DNA of 64,000 nucleotides from Lumbricus rubellus. Lineage: Eukaryota; Annelida; Clitellata; Crassiclitellata; Lumbricidae. Positions within the stretch are counted from its first letter, which is position 1. Each line of letters opens with the position of its first letter. The stretch covers positions 39,090,959-39,154,958 of the forward strand of contig OX243815.1 in NCBI GenBank assembly GCA_945859605.1, in the 5' to 3' direction. The position numbers and the translations under genes are program-made. Under the pieces are notes generated by a model. The model had not been told where the DNA came from. It did no database searches and saw nothing but the letters and a program-made list of their open reading frames with translations. Below are positions 10,737 through 21,673 of this stretch, in pieces.

Positions 10737-11109
10737 TAGATAGGTCGATAATACGCAGCCTTCGCGAAGCTCTAGTTATTATGCCTACCGGATAAAATGA
10801 GATTGCCCCCATCGTGGTGATTTTATGATAAAATTAATGGAAGGTATCATGAGTGTTACCTTCATAGGATACATAATACAACGGTGATTGCATGACGATA
10901 TGAGTATATAGACCACCACCTATGGTAGGTATAGATTTCTCGTTCATAGGCCTAGGTCTTCTCCCCTTGACGATCAAATCAATCTGATAGCGCAATGGCA
11001 TGGAGAACGAGAGGTACCGAGATCGAGCCTCGTATGGAGGACGTGCTTTGTATGCTGCTATTAGCGCCGTGTAGGTCTATTGCAGGCTGTCTGTTCTGTT
11101 AGCAGGCCT

Positions 11110-11222
11110 AGTTAGTATTTAATGCCCAGTAAGAGGCTCGAACCCAGATTGCATCATGGATGACACTCGTTTAACGACCAGCGCTCTCTCAACTGAGCTA
11201 CGGAACCCCCTGTGAGTGAGTG
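11110..11222 (-). repeat. tRNA-like SINE head
   Basis: On the minus strand GTTCCGTAGCTCAGTTGAGA (A-box-like) is followed at normal tRNA spacing by GGGTTCGAGCC (B-box). The 5' and 3' acceptor strands do not pair and the T-stem is weak, so this is a SINE head or tRNA pseudogene, not a functional tRNA. Confidence 0.6.
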
Positions 11223-11372
11223 AGTGAGTGACTGAGTGAGCGAGCGAACTAGTGAGTGAATGAGTGGTTAAGTGGGTTGGTGAGTAAGTGAGTAAGTGAA
11301 TAAATGAGTGAGTGAGTGAGTGAGTGAGTGAGTGAGTGAGCGAGTGATTGAGTGAATGAGTGAGTGAGTGAA
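11211..11372. repeat. (GAGT)n microsatellite
   Basis: Tetranucleotide array with GAGC, GGTT and AATG interruptions, directly adjoining the tRNA-like SINE head. Confidence 0.95.
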
Positions 11373-11968
11373 GACCCTGCAGCTGATCACGTGTCATGGA
11401 AGACCACGAAGAGGATCATCCATAAGCCTATTTAACGCCTCTTAAGCGCATTCTCTTCGACTGAACCTATCGTTTATTTTATTATTAGTTCACTGTCAGA
11501 CGAATTTGAAGAAAGTGTCTAGGTCGACAGACAGAAAATCTTAAAGGGATAACATTAAGCAGTCACTATGGGCATTAATGTTGAATTTATGTAGACCTTT
11601 TCTGTACAAATAACTGCTTATCATCGCCAATTGGCAGCCTATAGGTATGCAACTAACGCATCTTATGAGTAAAAACTTCGACCTTAGCCTCAACTCTTAC
11701 TCACGTACCCCACTGTTGGACTTAAATTAAAGGTTGCTGACCTAATCTGTTCAAAAATTGTAATTAACCTAGCCATAACTTTGACCTCAGTCTCAACGCT
11801 TACCCTGACAATTATATTATTGTAACCCAAAAAACCACTTGATACTTCCATGAAATGCAACCTTCAAGAATGTGCTTTGCTCAATTTGACTCAAATTTGT
11901 TGCAGCTATTATTTCGAAATGGTCTCGTTAATCGACTATACTAGTGTGTTTGAAATACGACCGTAAAG

Positions 11969-12398
11969 ACCCACGAATTGTGTCTACTGGCATATCCGGT
12001 GTCCTTAAGAGCACTGCGTCCGCGGGGGTGATAAAAATCACTCAACCGTCAAGGGTGTGATAAAAATCACTCAACCGTCGAGAGGCACTTACAGACCAAC
12101 TCATTTAGGGGTTGTTTAGCTTCAGTTCCACTAATTCGATCGTTTTTTAAAGTTATTGAAAGATAACAGTCTAATGACATAAGATGTGTTCGATAGATAA
12201 CGTTTGGCGACGTTACTTTAAGCACATCCCAACGACGTCAACGCAACTGATTGGATTGTTTCAATACGAGCGTTGCTATAGGAAACGGTCGGCTGTTGTA
12301 AACGACGTCATTCCAAGCAGTTTCTGAGTTCTATTATGACGTCACATAATGGCAACAGTAGCAAGAAAGAAGGTCTAATCAAATCTAATGCGCCACTA
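11969..12398. repeat. CRE-bearing duplicated module, copy 2
   Basis: Diverged counterpart of 9565-9948. It has an extra internal ~30-bp tandem pair (GTGATAAAAATCACTCAACC at 12027 and 12057). It retains TGACGTCA at 12337-12344 and has CGACGTCA at 12233-12240 and 12303-12310. No open frame. Confidence 0.75.
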
Positions 12399-12634
12399 AG
12401 AGTCATGAGGGAAAAAGAGGACTTGGGCGCTCGAGGCTGGTGGTGTAGACCTAACCTACGGAGAAAACCACACAGCTAGCCGGAGATAGGAGAAGTCAAG
12501 TCTGCGGTGACCGGTTAGTCAGCGGTCAGTGCAAAAGTAATAGAAAGATTTAGATTGCAACCTTCCTTCCTTCCTCTCTACATTGTATTAAGCTTAGGCC
12601 TATAATTAGGCCCTATATTAAGCAATAATTATTA

Positions 12635-12712
12635 ATTGAAGGATTTTTCATTTTGAATGCGCTTTTTACGATATTCTAGCTATTGGTAGCATTGCGATTA
12701 AATTAATCGACT
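12635..12712. repeat. Duplicated block, copy 2
   Basis: Counterpart of 10660-10736, placing the second edge of the decayed tandem duplication near 12.7 kb. Confidence 0.65.
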
Positions 12713-12719
12713 TCGCCCT

Positions 12720-13639
12720 TCCTGCATTCTATCTATGTCTATCCTGTAGCAATATCACCAAGCGTTTACCACACATTAGATATTCTCCACTTTCTTCGCA
12801 GACAAATTTGCGCTTCGTTTTTGTGGTCCTGTTTGGCTGAGATTCTGGGAGAGTACAACTTGCTTTCCCTTTTGCATGTGAGTTTCTTTTTATACTTTAA
12901 CTCCTTCATTATCATTATTTTCTGCATCTGTCTCTGAAGATCTATATATAGCGTCCTTACAGCTCACCACAGATTTTGTCTGTTTTGCTTTATTTTCATC
13001 TGTGGTTTTCTGTCTTTTCTATTAACCTTTTATTTATAATATTATTTTGGTGAACTGCATGGTAGACATTTCAGTTGTCTCGGTTCTCCTTCATACTCTC
13101 AATGTCTTGGGGTTTTGGCGAAGGTGAAATAGATTCAATAAATAGGCTACCGGTACTGATAAATTGTAGTCTCAGAATCTTCATGATTAGAATGACTTAG
13201 TGGTGTCAAGGTAGACACCGATTCTTGGCCATTTGCCCATGGTATCAAAGACGCTCGTGGGCAAACTATTATTATTATTATTACTATTATTTTATTTTTA
13301 TTGTTATTGTTATAAGGGCAATGAGAAGACTCTTTAAAAAATAATTTTTCTCTCTCAATAAATATATAGGTCTACAACCAAAACAGACATAATTGCAGGA
13401 GAAGAGGAAGCAAAGACGGATTCCAAAATAGATGCCAGTATAATTATAAATATGGGGCCCTCTGCTGCAATAATCTACGATCAAAAGATGCGTCGGTCAG
13501 GTCCCCTCCCTGTTTTACTTTATGCAAACAAAGTGGCTGATGAACCTTAGTAACCTAAGTAAAACAATCAAAGTCGATACTTGCGGCATCCCAAATTTCC
13601 GTTTTTTGTGCATGCATGGCTTTGGTCTTACCTCTCTGG
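12720..13639. other. Unassigned sequence
   Basis: AT-rich with T-rich stretches at 12880-13060 and a short ATT microsatellite at 13268-13315. No exon recognised. Confidence 0.5.
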
Positions 13640-13990
13640 ATAATGGTTATCTGTGGAGACACTATAGAACCCTTAGATTAAGGTTAAATTTGGTGTTCCT
13701 CAGGGCTCGGCTTTAGGTCCTCTCCTCTGCCTCCTGTATATATACTGCTGGCGTTCCAACCATAAATTTCTCCACATGCTTGTCAACTGGTCAACTCTAT
13801 GCTGAAGACGAGCAGGCTTTCGTCCATGGCCAATGGCCATATACGTCTGCGAAACTTGCCCTTTCTGCTCACATTGATGCAATCTCTCGAGATGCATTCC
13901 AACCGTCTTTCACTGCCATTAATTATCTGCGTACCAAGTAATGATTCGATAGCACTCATAATTATTGTGTTGAAGAACTTGATGAGCTAG
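13640..13990 (+). pseudogene. LINE reverse-transcriptase fragment (CR1/L2 group)
   Basis: From 13689 one frame reads FGVPQGSALGPLLCLLYI, the reverse-transcriptase 'GVPQGSVLGPLLF' block. It is followed in the same frame by QLYAEDEQAFVHG, corresponding to the catalytic YADD block, here YAED, then LALSAHIDAISRD. It stops at LRTK about 13938. The D-to-E change, the missing flanking domains and the early stop indicate a dead fragment. Translation upstream of 13689 is out of frame. Confidence 0.8.
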
Positions 13991-14099
13991 CTAGGATTTC
14001 CACACAGTACTGTAGACGCCTTAGACTCAGAGAAGGTTCAAACCCATAGCCTACTTTGCTATACTTGGCAATTGTCGACCGTTTCTTTGTATGTGCACT

Positions 14100-14262
14100 T
14101 GTATAGTGCCCCTTCAAGGTTACTACTCAGAAGTGCTCCCGACTACAGCGCGGACACTGAATCGGATGTTCACGCAGAAGCGCTGAGCAATTGCGAGTGA
14201 AGAACTTGCCCAATGTCCCTACGCGGCCGCTTGAGATGGATTCAAACTTGCAATGCAACGAA
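14100..14262 (-). repeat. SINE copy (family of 60650-60870)
   Basis: Aligns along its length with 60650-60800: TATAG-G-CCCTTCAA, TACTCAGA-G-GCTCCCGACTA, AGCAATTGCGAGTGAAG and GATGGATTC(A/G)AAC. The minus strand is the sense direction, with a degenerate B-box-like GTTTGAATCC and a tail ending GGGGCACTATAC. Confidence 0.7.
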
Positions 14263-14313
14263 CATACCCACTATGCACCAACTCACTCAATCATCCATCC
14301 AATCACGTGTATA

Positions 14314-14630
14314 CATAGGCGTACGGGAGATTTCAGCAGTGGAGGGGGGGGGCAAAGATTAAACTTCTGCCCGAAAAATGCATCCGTGAAAAAAAATTTT
14401 GGGGTGGTTCGGGTTTGTGTTTGCCCGAAAAACCACACTTGCCCGAAAGTTGATGATTTTTTTAGTCATCGGCCAAAATTTTCGGGAAAACATACCATTT
14501 CATCCACCAAAAAAGTTGATGACCTTTTTTTAGTCATTCGGGTTTTTTGCCCGAAAAAACCACCAAACTTGCCCGAATTTGGGGGGGAAGGGCAATTGCC
14601 CCCTCTGCACCCCCGCCTCGTACGCCTATG
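14314..14630. mobile_element. Non-autonomous hAT-like element, 317 bp
   Basis: Perfect 8-bp target-site duplication CGTGTATA at 14306-14313 and 14631-14638. Terminal inverted repeats are CATAGGCGTACGGG and, at the right end, CGTACGCCTATG. The interior has long G/C runs and two copies of a TTGATGA(C/T)..T-run..AGTCAT block (14449-14470 and 14516-14540) shared with other small hAT elements in this window. No transposase. Confidence 0.9.
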
Positions 14631-14983
14631 CGTGTATATATGTATTATATCACACTGCAAAACATTAAATCACATCATAATGTACAGGGTGCGCCAAAAA
14701 AAAAGACCCCCCTAAGATTTTTGCCAATATCTTTACCAAAAGTAAGAATTTTGAGATGAAATTTTACTGTCTTAAAGACAATTCATATTTACACATGATG
14801 GCCAGATTTCATCAAAATATTTCAAACAGAATAAAAATTATGCCACTTTTAGGGAGGTCACCCACCGTTTTTTGACGATTCAAAAACGCGACGCAACAAA
14901 AAGTAATAAAAATTCAATCTAATTATTCTGGCCAATATCTTGGCCCAAAGTAAGAATATCGTAATGAAATTTTACACGCTTAA

Positions 14984-15775
14984 CCCTCTCGCCCCGTAAG
15001 GCCGATATTTCGGCTTGACCGTCTTTATCTTATCCCCGTAAGGCCGATATATCGGCTTGATCGTCTTTATCTTATCCCCGTAAGGCCGATATTTCGGCAT
15101 TGCGTCTATACGTCATCCCCGCATGGCTTGTATAACGGCTATGGTAATTAGGTATGTTTATTTCAATCCAGCATTGACTCAGGCAGGAAGTGACGTACTT
15201 TTAGTCTAATTACGTCACTTGAAGGTCAATTTCAAATGAGTTTCATGCAGTGGAGTAGCATAAATAAACACGACCACAGCCGTTGAAAATGTTGAAAGGC
15301 AAAGTATTAGGCCTATATCTAGCAGTTCGAATGAACCATCTGTTGCGAAGAAAGCATTTAGTAGAAAACCGTATAATACCCTTGGACAGGTATAGGCTAC
15401 AGTAAGAATTACAGCCAGTGATAACAGTGGAGATGAATCTGTTGAATCGGCAAGTGATGAGGACGCCACTACAACAAGCATTATTTGGTACATTCTTGTG
15501 CATTCGCGATGGTGGCATAGCCTATAATTATTGGGTGGTAAAGTGCAATTCTGGCACTAAAAATACAGTAAAGTGCAATTCTAGTGCTAAAATATTAGCT
15601 AGCTATCATAAACCTTTAATTATATATCAGACTTCCTATCAGATACAGTGAAATGTCAGTTTACATGCATTCCGAAGTTAGTGATTTTTTGCCAGGGAGC
15701 TCAGGGTTATAGGCGTTTTCGCGTGGGGCGTTAGGGTTATCTCACTTTTGCTGTGGGAGCTCAGGGGCGATAGGG
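14984..15775. mobile_element. piggyBac-type element, TTAA-flanked, 792 bp
   Basis: Flanked by TTAA at 14980-14983 and 15776-15779. Ends are CCCTCTCGCCCC and GGGGCGATAGGG, inverted with one mismatch. CCCT termini with TTAA target duplication are the piggyBac hallmark. Removing it restores the interrupted mariner-type unit (..TTTTAC..AGACAATTCATAT). Near 15410-15500 a plus frame reads DNSGDESVESASDEDATTTS, an acidic stretch like the N-terminus of piggyBac transposases, but it is too short to be functional. Confidence 0.88.
14992..15138. repeat. 42-bp subterminal tandem repeat in the piggyBac-type element
   Basis: Units start at 14992, 15034, 15076 and, degenerate, 15117. Each begins CCCCGTAAGGCCGATATTTC. 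Each of the first three contains the palindrome GCCGATAT(T/A)TCGGC. Such subterminal repeats are candidate transposase-binding sites. Confidence 0.9.
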
Positions 15776-17045
15776 TTAAAGACAATTCATATCTGCATAC
15801 GATGGTCAGATTTAATCAAAATATTTCAAACACAACAAAAGTTATACCACTTTTAGTAAGGCCACCCCCCAATTTTTGACAATTCAAAGACGTAACGCAG
15901 CAAAAACACGATTTTATTAAGTCTCATCTCAAATAATTATTATAAAATAGCCTTGATATTGACAGATGATCATTATTATTACTATTTAGAAAAGAAACAG
16001 GGTACCAGCGTAGCTGCACGTCACTGAGAAGTCACTTAGCAAGATGACAATCAAATTCTTAAAATAAGAAATAATAATGAATCTGTCAGATAATCAACAG
16101 GTCCATCAAGAACTCTTCGTAGAGACTCAAAATAAGTTTTGGCACGGGTGGTGGGCACATTGAACACAAGTTGGGAAACACTACCAAGTTCATTTGACAA
16201 CAGTTATTTGTGATGAGACTTAAAAATCGTGTTTTTGTCACTTTTTGTTGCGTTTCGTTTTTGAAACGTCAAAAAACGGTGGGTGGTCTCACTAAAAGTG
16301 GCATAACTTTTGTTCAGTATTAAATATTGTGATGAAATCCGGCCACCATGTGTAGATATGAATTGTCTATAAGACTGTAAAATTTCATTTCGATTTTTTA
16401 AAGTTTGGCCAAGATATTCGCAAAAAACCTTAAAAAATTGCGTTTCGTTTTTTAAACGTCAAAAAACGGGGGGTGACCTCCCTAAAAGTGGCATAACTTT
16501 TGTTCTGTTTGAAATATTTTGATGAAATCTCGCCATCATATGTAAATATGAATTGTCTATAAGCCTGTAAAATTTCATTCGAAAATTCTTAATTTTGGCC
16601 AAGATAGTGGCAAAAAACCTAGGGGGTCTTTTTTTTGGCGCACCCTGTATATTGTATTATTCTATATTCCCCCTCCCCTCCCCAACTACCCACGCTCTCA
16701 CTCAATCATCCATCCAATCACGCTTATACCGTGCCGCACCAGAGACTCTGATGAATACGAGAATAAACACAACAGACTCAACAAAGGAACAATCTCTACT
16801 TCTTCTTTTTCGTCTCTCATTCTGTATTCACCGTTAGTCTAGATAATAAGACACATTACGCTCACAATAATTACAACAACAGTGTTGTCTACCGATGAAG
16901 CTCTGGGACAGCGTGAAGCAGATGAAGGAGGGGGGAGGAGAAGAAGGAGGAGGAGGAAAAGGAGGAGGAGGGTAGAGGAAAGGACACGACTAATGAATGA
17001 GTGACGTTACCGTATTGAGGCAAGAATAGGCTTTGTGTGTAAGCC

Positions 17046-17350
17046 CAGGGGCGGATACAGAAATTTTCGAAGGGGGCGCCCCAATGTTTTTGTCCTTTTC
17101 CAGAAATATTGGCAAAACAGAGACCATTTCTAACAAATATGATATTTTGCCCGTCAAAATAGCTGATGACCTTTTTAGTCGTATGGTACTTTCCCCCTCT
17201 GTCTTCTCTGTCAACTTTTCCCGTTGCATCGGCCCCCCCTGTACGGGGGGGGGGAAGCCACATCCATTTTGCCCTTCAGAATAGCAGGTAAAAATCATGC
17301 AAATTTCTCGATGGGGGCCATGACCGGATTAATCCCCTGGATTCGCCCTG
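17046..17350. mobile_element. Non-autonomous hAT-like element, 305 bp
   Basis: Perfect 8-bp duplication TGTAAGCC at 17038-17045 and 17351-17358. Ends CAGGGGCGGATACAG and CTGGATTCGCCCTG are inverted with three mismatches. It contains GCTGATGACCTTTTTAGTCG (17160-17179), the block shared with the 14314 and 42136 elements, and a G run of eleven. Confidence 0.92.
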
Positions 17351-17597
17351 TGTAAGCCTACATGAAGCTGCAGCCCGCCATGGCTCAGCACCATTTTTAA
17401 AGCTGGCTACATGTCAAAGACGGTAAGAAAACAGGAAATACATTAGACGCTTAAGAAAGAGGAATTGAAGCAGTTAAAGCTTGCAACAGCCGGAAAGAAG
17501 ACGACAGGGAAAATAGATCCGACGACCATCGTTCAGTGTTTGCTCGACTGTCTGCTTACTTAAGGCTGTACATAAATCAAGGTTGTTGACTTCTAAC

Positions 17598-17750
17598 CAT
17601 AGGTGCAACCACCCTATGGGACCCACGGGAGTGACGGGACGCGTTCCCCAACTTTTGAGTGGTCCCCTAACTTTATTATTATGGCCCCCCAACTTTTAGG
17701 ACATGATTCATTATGGTCCCCCCCACTTTTAGAACGTGATTGCACCTATA
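17598..17750. mobile_element. Non-autonomous hAT-like element, 153 bp
   Basis: Perfect 8-bp duplication CTTCTAAC at 17590-17597 and 17751-17758. Inverted ends are CATAGGTGCAACCAC and GTGATTGCACCTATA. The interior is a run of short related blocks (CCCC-AACTTTTAGGACATGATT and CCCC-ACTTTTAGAACGTGATT). Confidence 0.9.
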
Positions 17751-17759
17751 CTTCTAACG

Positions 17760-18900
17760 CAGTCATTTCAATCTCTTCAATCATTCAATCTTTAGAGATG
17801 GTTGCCTCTGCTTTTTAGTGGATAAAGGATATTGCGCGTAGGCCTAGTTGTTATTATAGCCAGAGAAAATTGTTAGTGATAAGCGAAGGTTGTAGTTATG
17901 CTGCAAGGTTTCAAGATCTGGCCCTGCTTAACGTTCACCCTCGCACCGCTTTGGTTTCTGGGTCTTGGTGCATCACCGTACATGTTGTTTGGCCTTATCA
18001 AGGGAGACGCTCAAGGATTTCGTCTGGCCTGTGTTATTTGTAGCCTTGGCCTAACCATAGACATCTAGATACAGCGCTAACGTACCTAGATGTCTACCGT
18101 AAGCTTAGTTCAGTTCTTAACTTAATTATGCTGGCGTATTCGATGCATGCATCCATATCAAGATTCCTCCACTGAGTTGAAAAGAAAGATATTGCAGTCA
18201 TAAATTCATTAATGCAACAGCACGCCTGCTTTCGCCCGCTTTTCCATCTTCGAAAGACCGACAGACTGACCATTCATTCGCTCTGCCCTCCGTCCATCCC
18301 ATCGTCAGCCCAGCTTCAGATTCAACGCAGTAACTGACCAATTATAATCTCCAATACAATGACCACTGCAAGCATGCGATCGTTAACGTAACGATGTCAA
18401 TTTCCTGTCGTTGAATGCAACCGCGACCAGTGTTGACACTTTCGCGGATACGTATTCAGAGTTCTAGGTCATGGAACAGGCCTTCTTGGTCCAACCGCAT
18501 AATCCAGATTAGCACGACACAAAACAGTACACAAATACAAGCTTTTGAACACAACGTTTCTATTGCTCGCATTGATCCATATTAAGTGTATTATCAAGCT
18601 TAATATAATACAATGTTATACATGCACGTGCTGCGTAATTACATTCTGAGATAATCAAGATGGAGTCGGCGTGTTGTGAACTAGTAGACCTCCTGTCGCT
18701 ATGGTAATTGACGCCAGTTGACGTCGGCTGTTTGTGTTGCCTCGTCTGCTGCTACGTTTTAGTTGTAAGTCAGAGTGAGTCAGAGTGAGTGGGACATACA
18801 TGTAGTGAAACGCTGCTTTGTATGTGTTGATCAATTGCCATGTTGACATGTAAGTTCATTATTGGCCTAATGCGGTACAAAACACAAAGGAGGAGACTCA
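17760..18900. other. Unassigned sequence
   Basis: Unique-looking, somewhat higher GC than the average of the window. No splice-bounded frame or transposon ends recognised. ACATCTAGATAC..GTACCTAGATGT (18059-18092) is an inverted pair of about 10 bp. Confidence 0.45.
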
Positions 18901-18904
18901 GGAG

Positions 18905-19050
18905 AGAGAGGCAGACAGACAGACAGACAGACAGATATACAGGCAGGCAGGCATACAGGCATACAGACAGACTATCAGACAGACACACACAGACAGATAG
19001 ACAGATAGACAGATAGACAGACTGACAGTGACACAAACAGACATAGGCAG
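18905..19050. repeat. (ACAG)n microsatellite
   Basis: ACAG/GCAG/ATAG tetranucleotide units, interrupted. Confidence 0.95.
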
Positions 19051-19163
19051 ACATACATGCTGGGCCTTGTAGGCACTGTGACTAGGCAGAGACGTACACA
19101 GGCGAATAAGGTAGCCTACAAGGAAATGCTGGAAATGACTTGGGAAATGACGAAGGTAAGGGT

Positions 19164-19179
19164 AGTGTGTGTGTGACAC

Positions 19180-19251
<72 letters not shown>
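19164..19251. repeat. (GT)n microsatellite
   Basis: Dinucleotide GT tract with few interruptions. Confidence 0.97.
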
Positions 19252-19253
<2 letters not shown>

Positions 19254-19350
19254 CAGATGCTCAGAAGAACAACAGATAACGAAGAAAGAGATTGGAGAGA
19301 TGGAAGGAGAAAGTGTGCATGAAATAATAAGTAATAATTATCCATTATTC

Positions 19351-19505
19351 CAGTGGCGTAGCCAGGAATTTCTTATGGGGAGGGGGGGTTTATGGCCGGA
19401 TGCTTGTTTTTCTTATATAATTGGACAAATAACCTTTTTAAAAACACGTTTTTTTCTTAAGCCAATGGGGTTTCATCCCCCCAAACCCCCTTGGCTCCGC
19501 CACTG
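19351..19505. mobile_element. Non-autonomous hAT-like element, 155 bp
   Basis: Ends CAGTGGCGTAGCCAGG and CTTGGCTCCGCCACTG are inverted and of a form common among hAT elements. Flanking 8-mers CATTATTC (19343-19350) and CATCATTC (19506-19513) differ by one base, consistent with an older duplication. Interior has G-run and C-run arms. Non-coding. Confidence 0.85.
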
Positions 19506-19513
19506 CATCATTC

Positions 19514-21583
19514 AATGAACTAGTTGTTAGAGTGCAACCGGACACCCTCTGCAGTTGTGCAGTAGCATGATGGTTTTAAAATGAAGCGTAGAGAACTAGT
19601 GAATGCGATTGCACAAAAGCGTCGGGATGAATATTATTTTCTTTTGTCTTTAGTTGGCAAATCAAAGTAATATGGCCGCAGTTTGAGTTTGTACTGAATA
19701 GAGAAAGATTGTCTGAAGTGACAGTGAATACGACAAGCTGACTGAGAAAGGTGGAGACAGAAAAAGAAGGCAGACATTTTAATGGCATATTATATTAGCC
19801 ATTTCTTTTAGAAACGGTCTGCGCCTTACTCTTAATAATTCATGCGCTATACGCGTCAAATAATATAGACCAAGGATCTCCCATGCCGTCCAAAAGCATG
19901 CCTAGCGGGCTGTGTTCAGACAAAAATTCAAAACCATTATGATTGTAGGCCTATGTGGACGGCGCTTTCTCTACGTAGGCCAACGCTTCATAAAGACCAC
20001 ACAAGAGCCGAGAGGAGAAAGCAACCAGTCGCCTCACTGTCTTATTATTATGGGCACAGTCATATTGTGCATGTGACTAGACCCATAGTAAAACGCTGGA
20101 GGCATCCATCACGAGCTGTTGCATGCAATCAGTTGCATGCGGTTATAGAGCGACGTACGCACGCGTTGGCCTTGCAATATTAACGACTGTCCAAAGCACG
20201 ACGCGGCATGTTGCTATTATACAGGGCAGCTAAATGAACATCATAATAGCACAACTCTATGTATTATTATATTCACATAAAGTTGGCCTAGATGCATACA
20301 TTTGCGGTCGCTCCGGCAAAGGCCAACGCTTCATAAATAGCATATATATTGACTATTAAATTCATGCGCGTATCAGATAGTATTTATATCAATGTTTGAC
20401 TTTGGTAGCGGCAGTTATTGTGTCTAAGTTGAACAACCGAAGTAGATATTCTAGAAGTTGGAAGTTCACTTGCACGCTGAAGGATTTAAATAGCTGATTG
20501 TTTCACTGCTTCGTCTCAAGTCATGGTGAGTGAAGATTATTACATTGTGCAGTTAATTTAATTTTAAATTATTGGTAATTTAGGAAATGACGTTCTAAGC
20601 GCTCTAGGCCTACGCACCACCTGTCGCTTATGTGTGTAGGGCTACTAGACCTACGTGTCATTCTCACGGTAAAAGCGAAGACAAGCTGCTCGTTTACTGG
20701 TCAGTTACGGTAATTAATTACTTTAATATTCACTATTATTCAGATTTGACTAAAATTGGTGCAGCGAAATAATTTCATATCGCATTGGATAGCTATTAAA
20801 AGGCGCTATATTAGGCGGTTTTGATATGTGCATTCATATATAAATAGAGCCTGCATGGAAGCAGCGTGCTTGATATTATCTAGGTCACGAAACGTAACCA
20901 CGTGCTTCGTTCACGGAACTAATCCTCCAATATGTTATTGATATACAGCAATATATTATGAAGGTATAGGCCTACAATGTTGAAAAATAATCAGACTAAT
21001 CAATCATCGCAACATGTGACATGTCCGATTTTCAAACGCAAATAAAAGCTATAACTACTACAGAGGTGAACGAACAGAGTGAATGGGTTAATGTCCAGGT
21101 GAACATAATTATATCCTAGACTAAATCTACATTAGATGGTTTGTCCGAGGGGTTCTAGTTCGGGGTTTGTCCTGCAGGGGTGATGTCCTACGGCCCACAT
21201 CCATTCCAGGGATTGCCGGAATAAGGTTCAAAGGGCTTCAACCCCGAGGATTTCTGAGGGCCCCATAGTAAAGTCTTCATTGCACTCTTCAACCCCACGT
21301 GGATCATCATAATCTGACTCCTAAATTATTTTTCTACGATTCTAAAACTTGTAGGGCCTATAGGCCACTTCGCTTTTCAACTCGTGCACTGTTGTGAAAT
21401 TAATGTCTTGTAAACACGGGTCGAGGCCTAGGCATACCTACCGGTGTGGCCTACAGGATGCATAGGCTCTGCAGTGCCTACACGAATGACGAATAATAAT
21501 TATCTTGATAAAAATCGCTTTCCTTATGGCGTGTATTTACAGATAAAATTACGGCTGTCGAACAGAAGTGATAGAACGCGCGT
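19514..21583. other. Unassigned sequence
   Basis: Apart from a candidate promoter/first-exon arrangement at 20485-20531, I recognise no gene or element. Composition is ordinary for the window. Confidence 0.45.
20485..20531 (+). promoter_or_regulatory. Possible TATA-like box and ATG-at-donor first exon
   Basis: TTTAAATA at 20485-20492 lies 31 nt upstream of an ATG (20523) that abuts a strong donor GTGAGTG (20526). ATG immediately before a donor is a known first-exon layout in some animal genes. No downstream exon was identified, so this is only a pattern. Confidence 0.15.
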
Positions 21584-21592
21584 GTGTGTGTC

Positions 21593-21672
<80 letters not shown>
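21583..21672. repeat. Compound (GT)n-(GA)n-(CAGA)n microsatellite
   Basis: Three successive simple tracts. The apparent frames are repeat translations. Confidence 0.97.

Positions 21673-21673
<1 letters not shown>

Larger units (their letters stand above)
14685..16647. mobile_element. Mariner-type element, TA-flanked, 1963 bp, with nested insertion
   Basis: TA at 14683-14684 and 16648-16649. Terminal repeats CAGGGTGCGCCAAAAAAAA are inverted at the two ends and extend about 200 bp. Each end carries two tandem copies of a ~200-bp unit (AAAATTTTAC..AGACAATTCATAT..TTTCATCAAAATATTTCAAAC..GCCACTTTTAG), giving four copies in inverted pairs. The second left-hand unit is split by the TTAA element at 14984. 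The central part (15930-16215) has a short minus-strand frame with no motif I recognise. Superfamily assignment rests on TA duplication and end sequence only. Confidence 0.8.

Noticed and set aside
11119..11222. Functional tRNA gene on the minus strand
   Set aside because: A- and B-box words are present but acceptor and T stems do not pair, so it is a SINE head or pseudogene.
14992..15138. CRISPR-like array of 42-bp units
   Set aside because: Contiguous tandem units without unique spacers, inside a piggyBac-type element in animal DNA.
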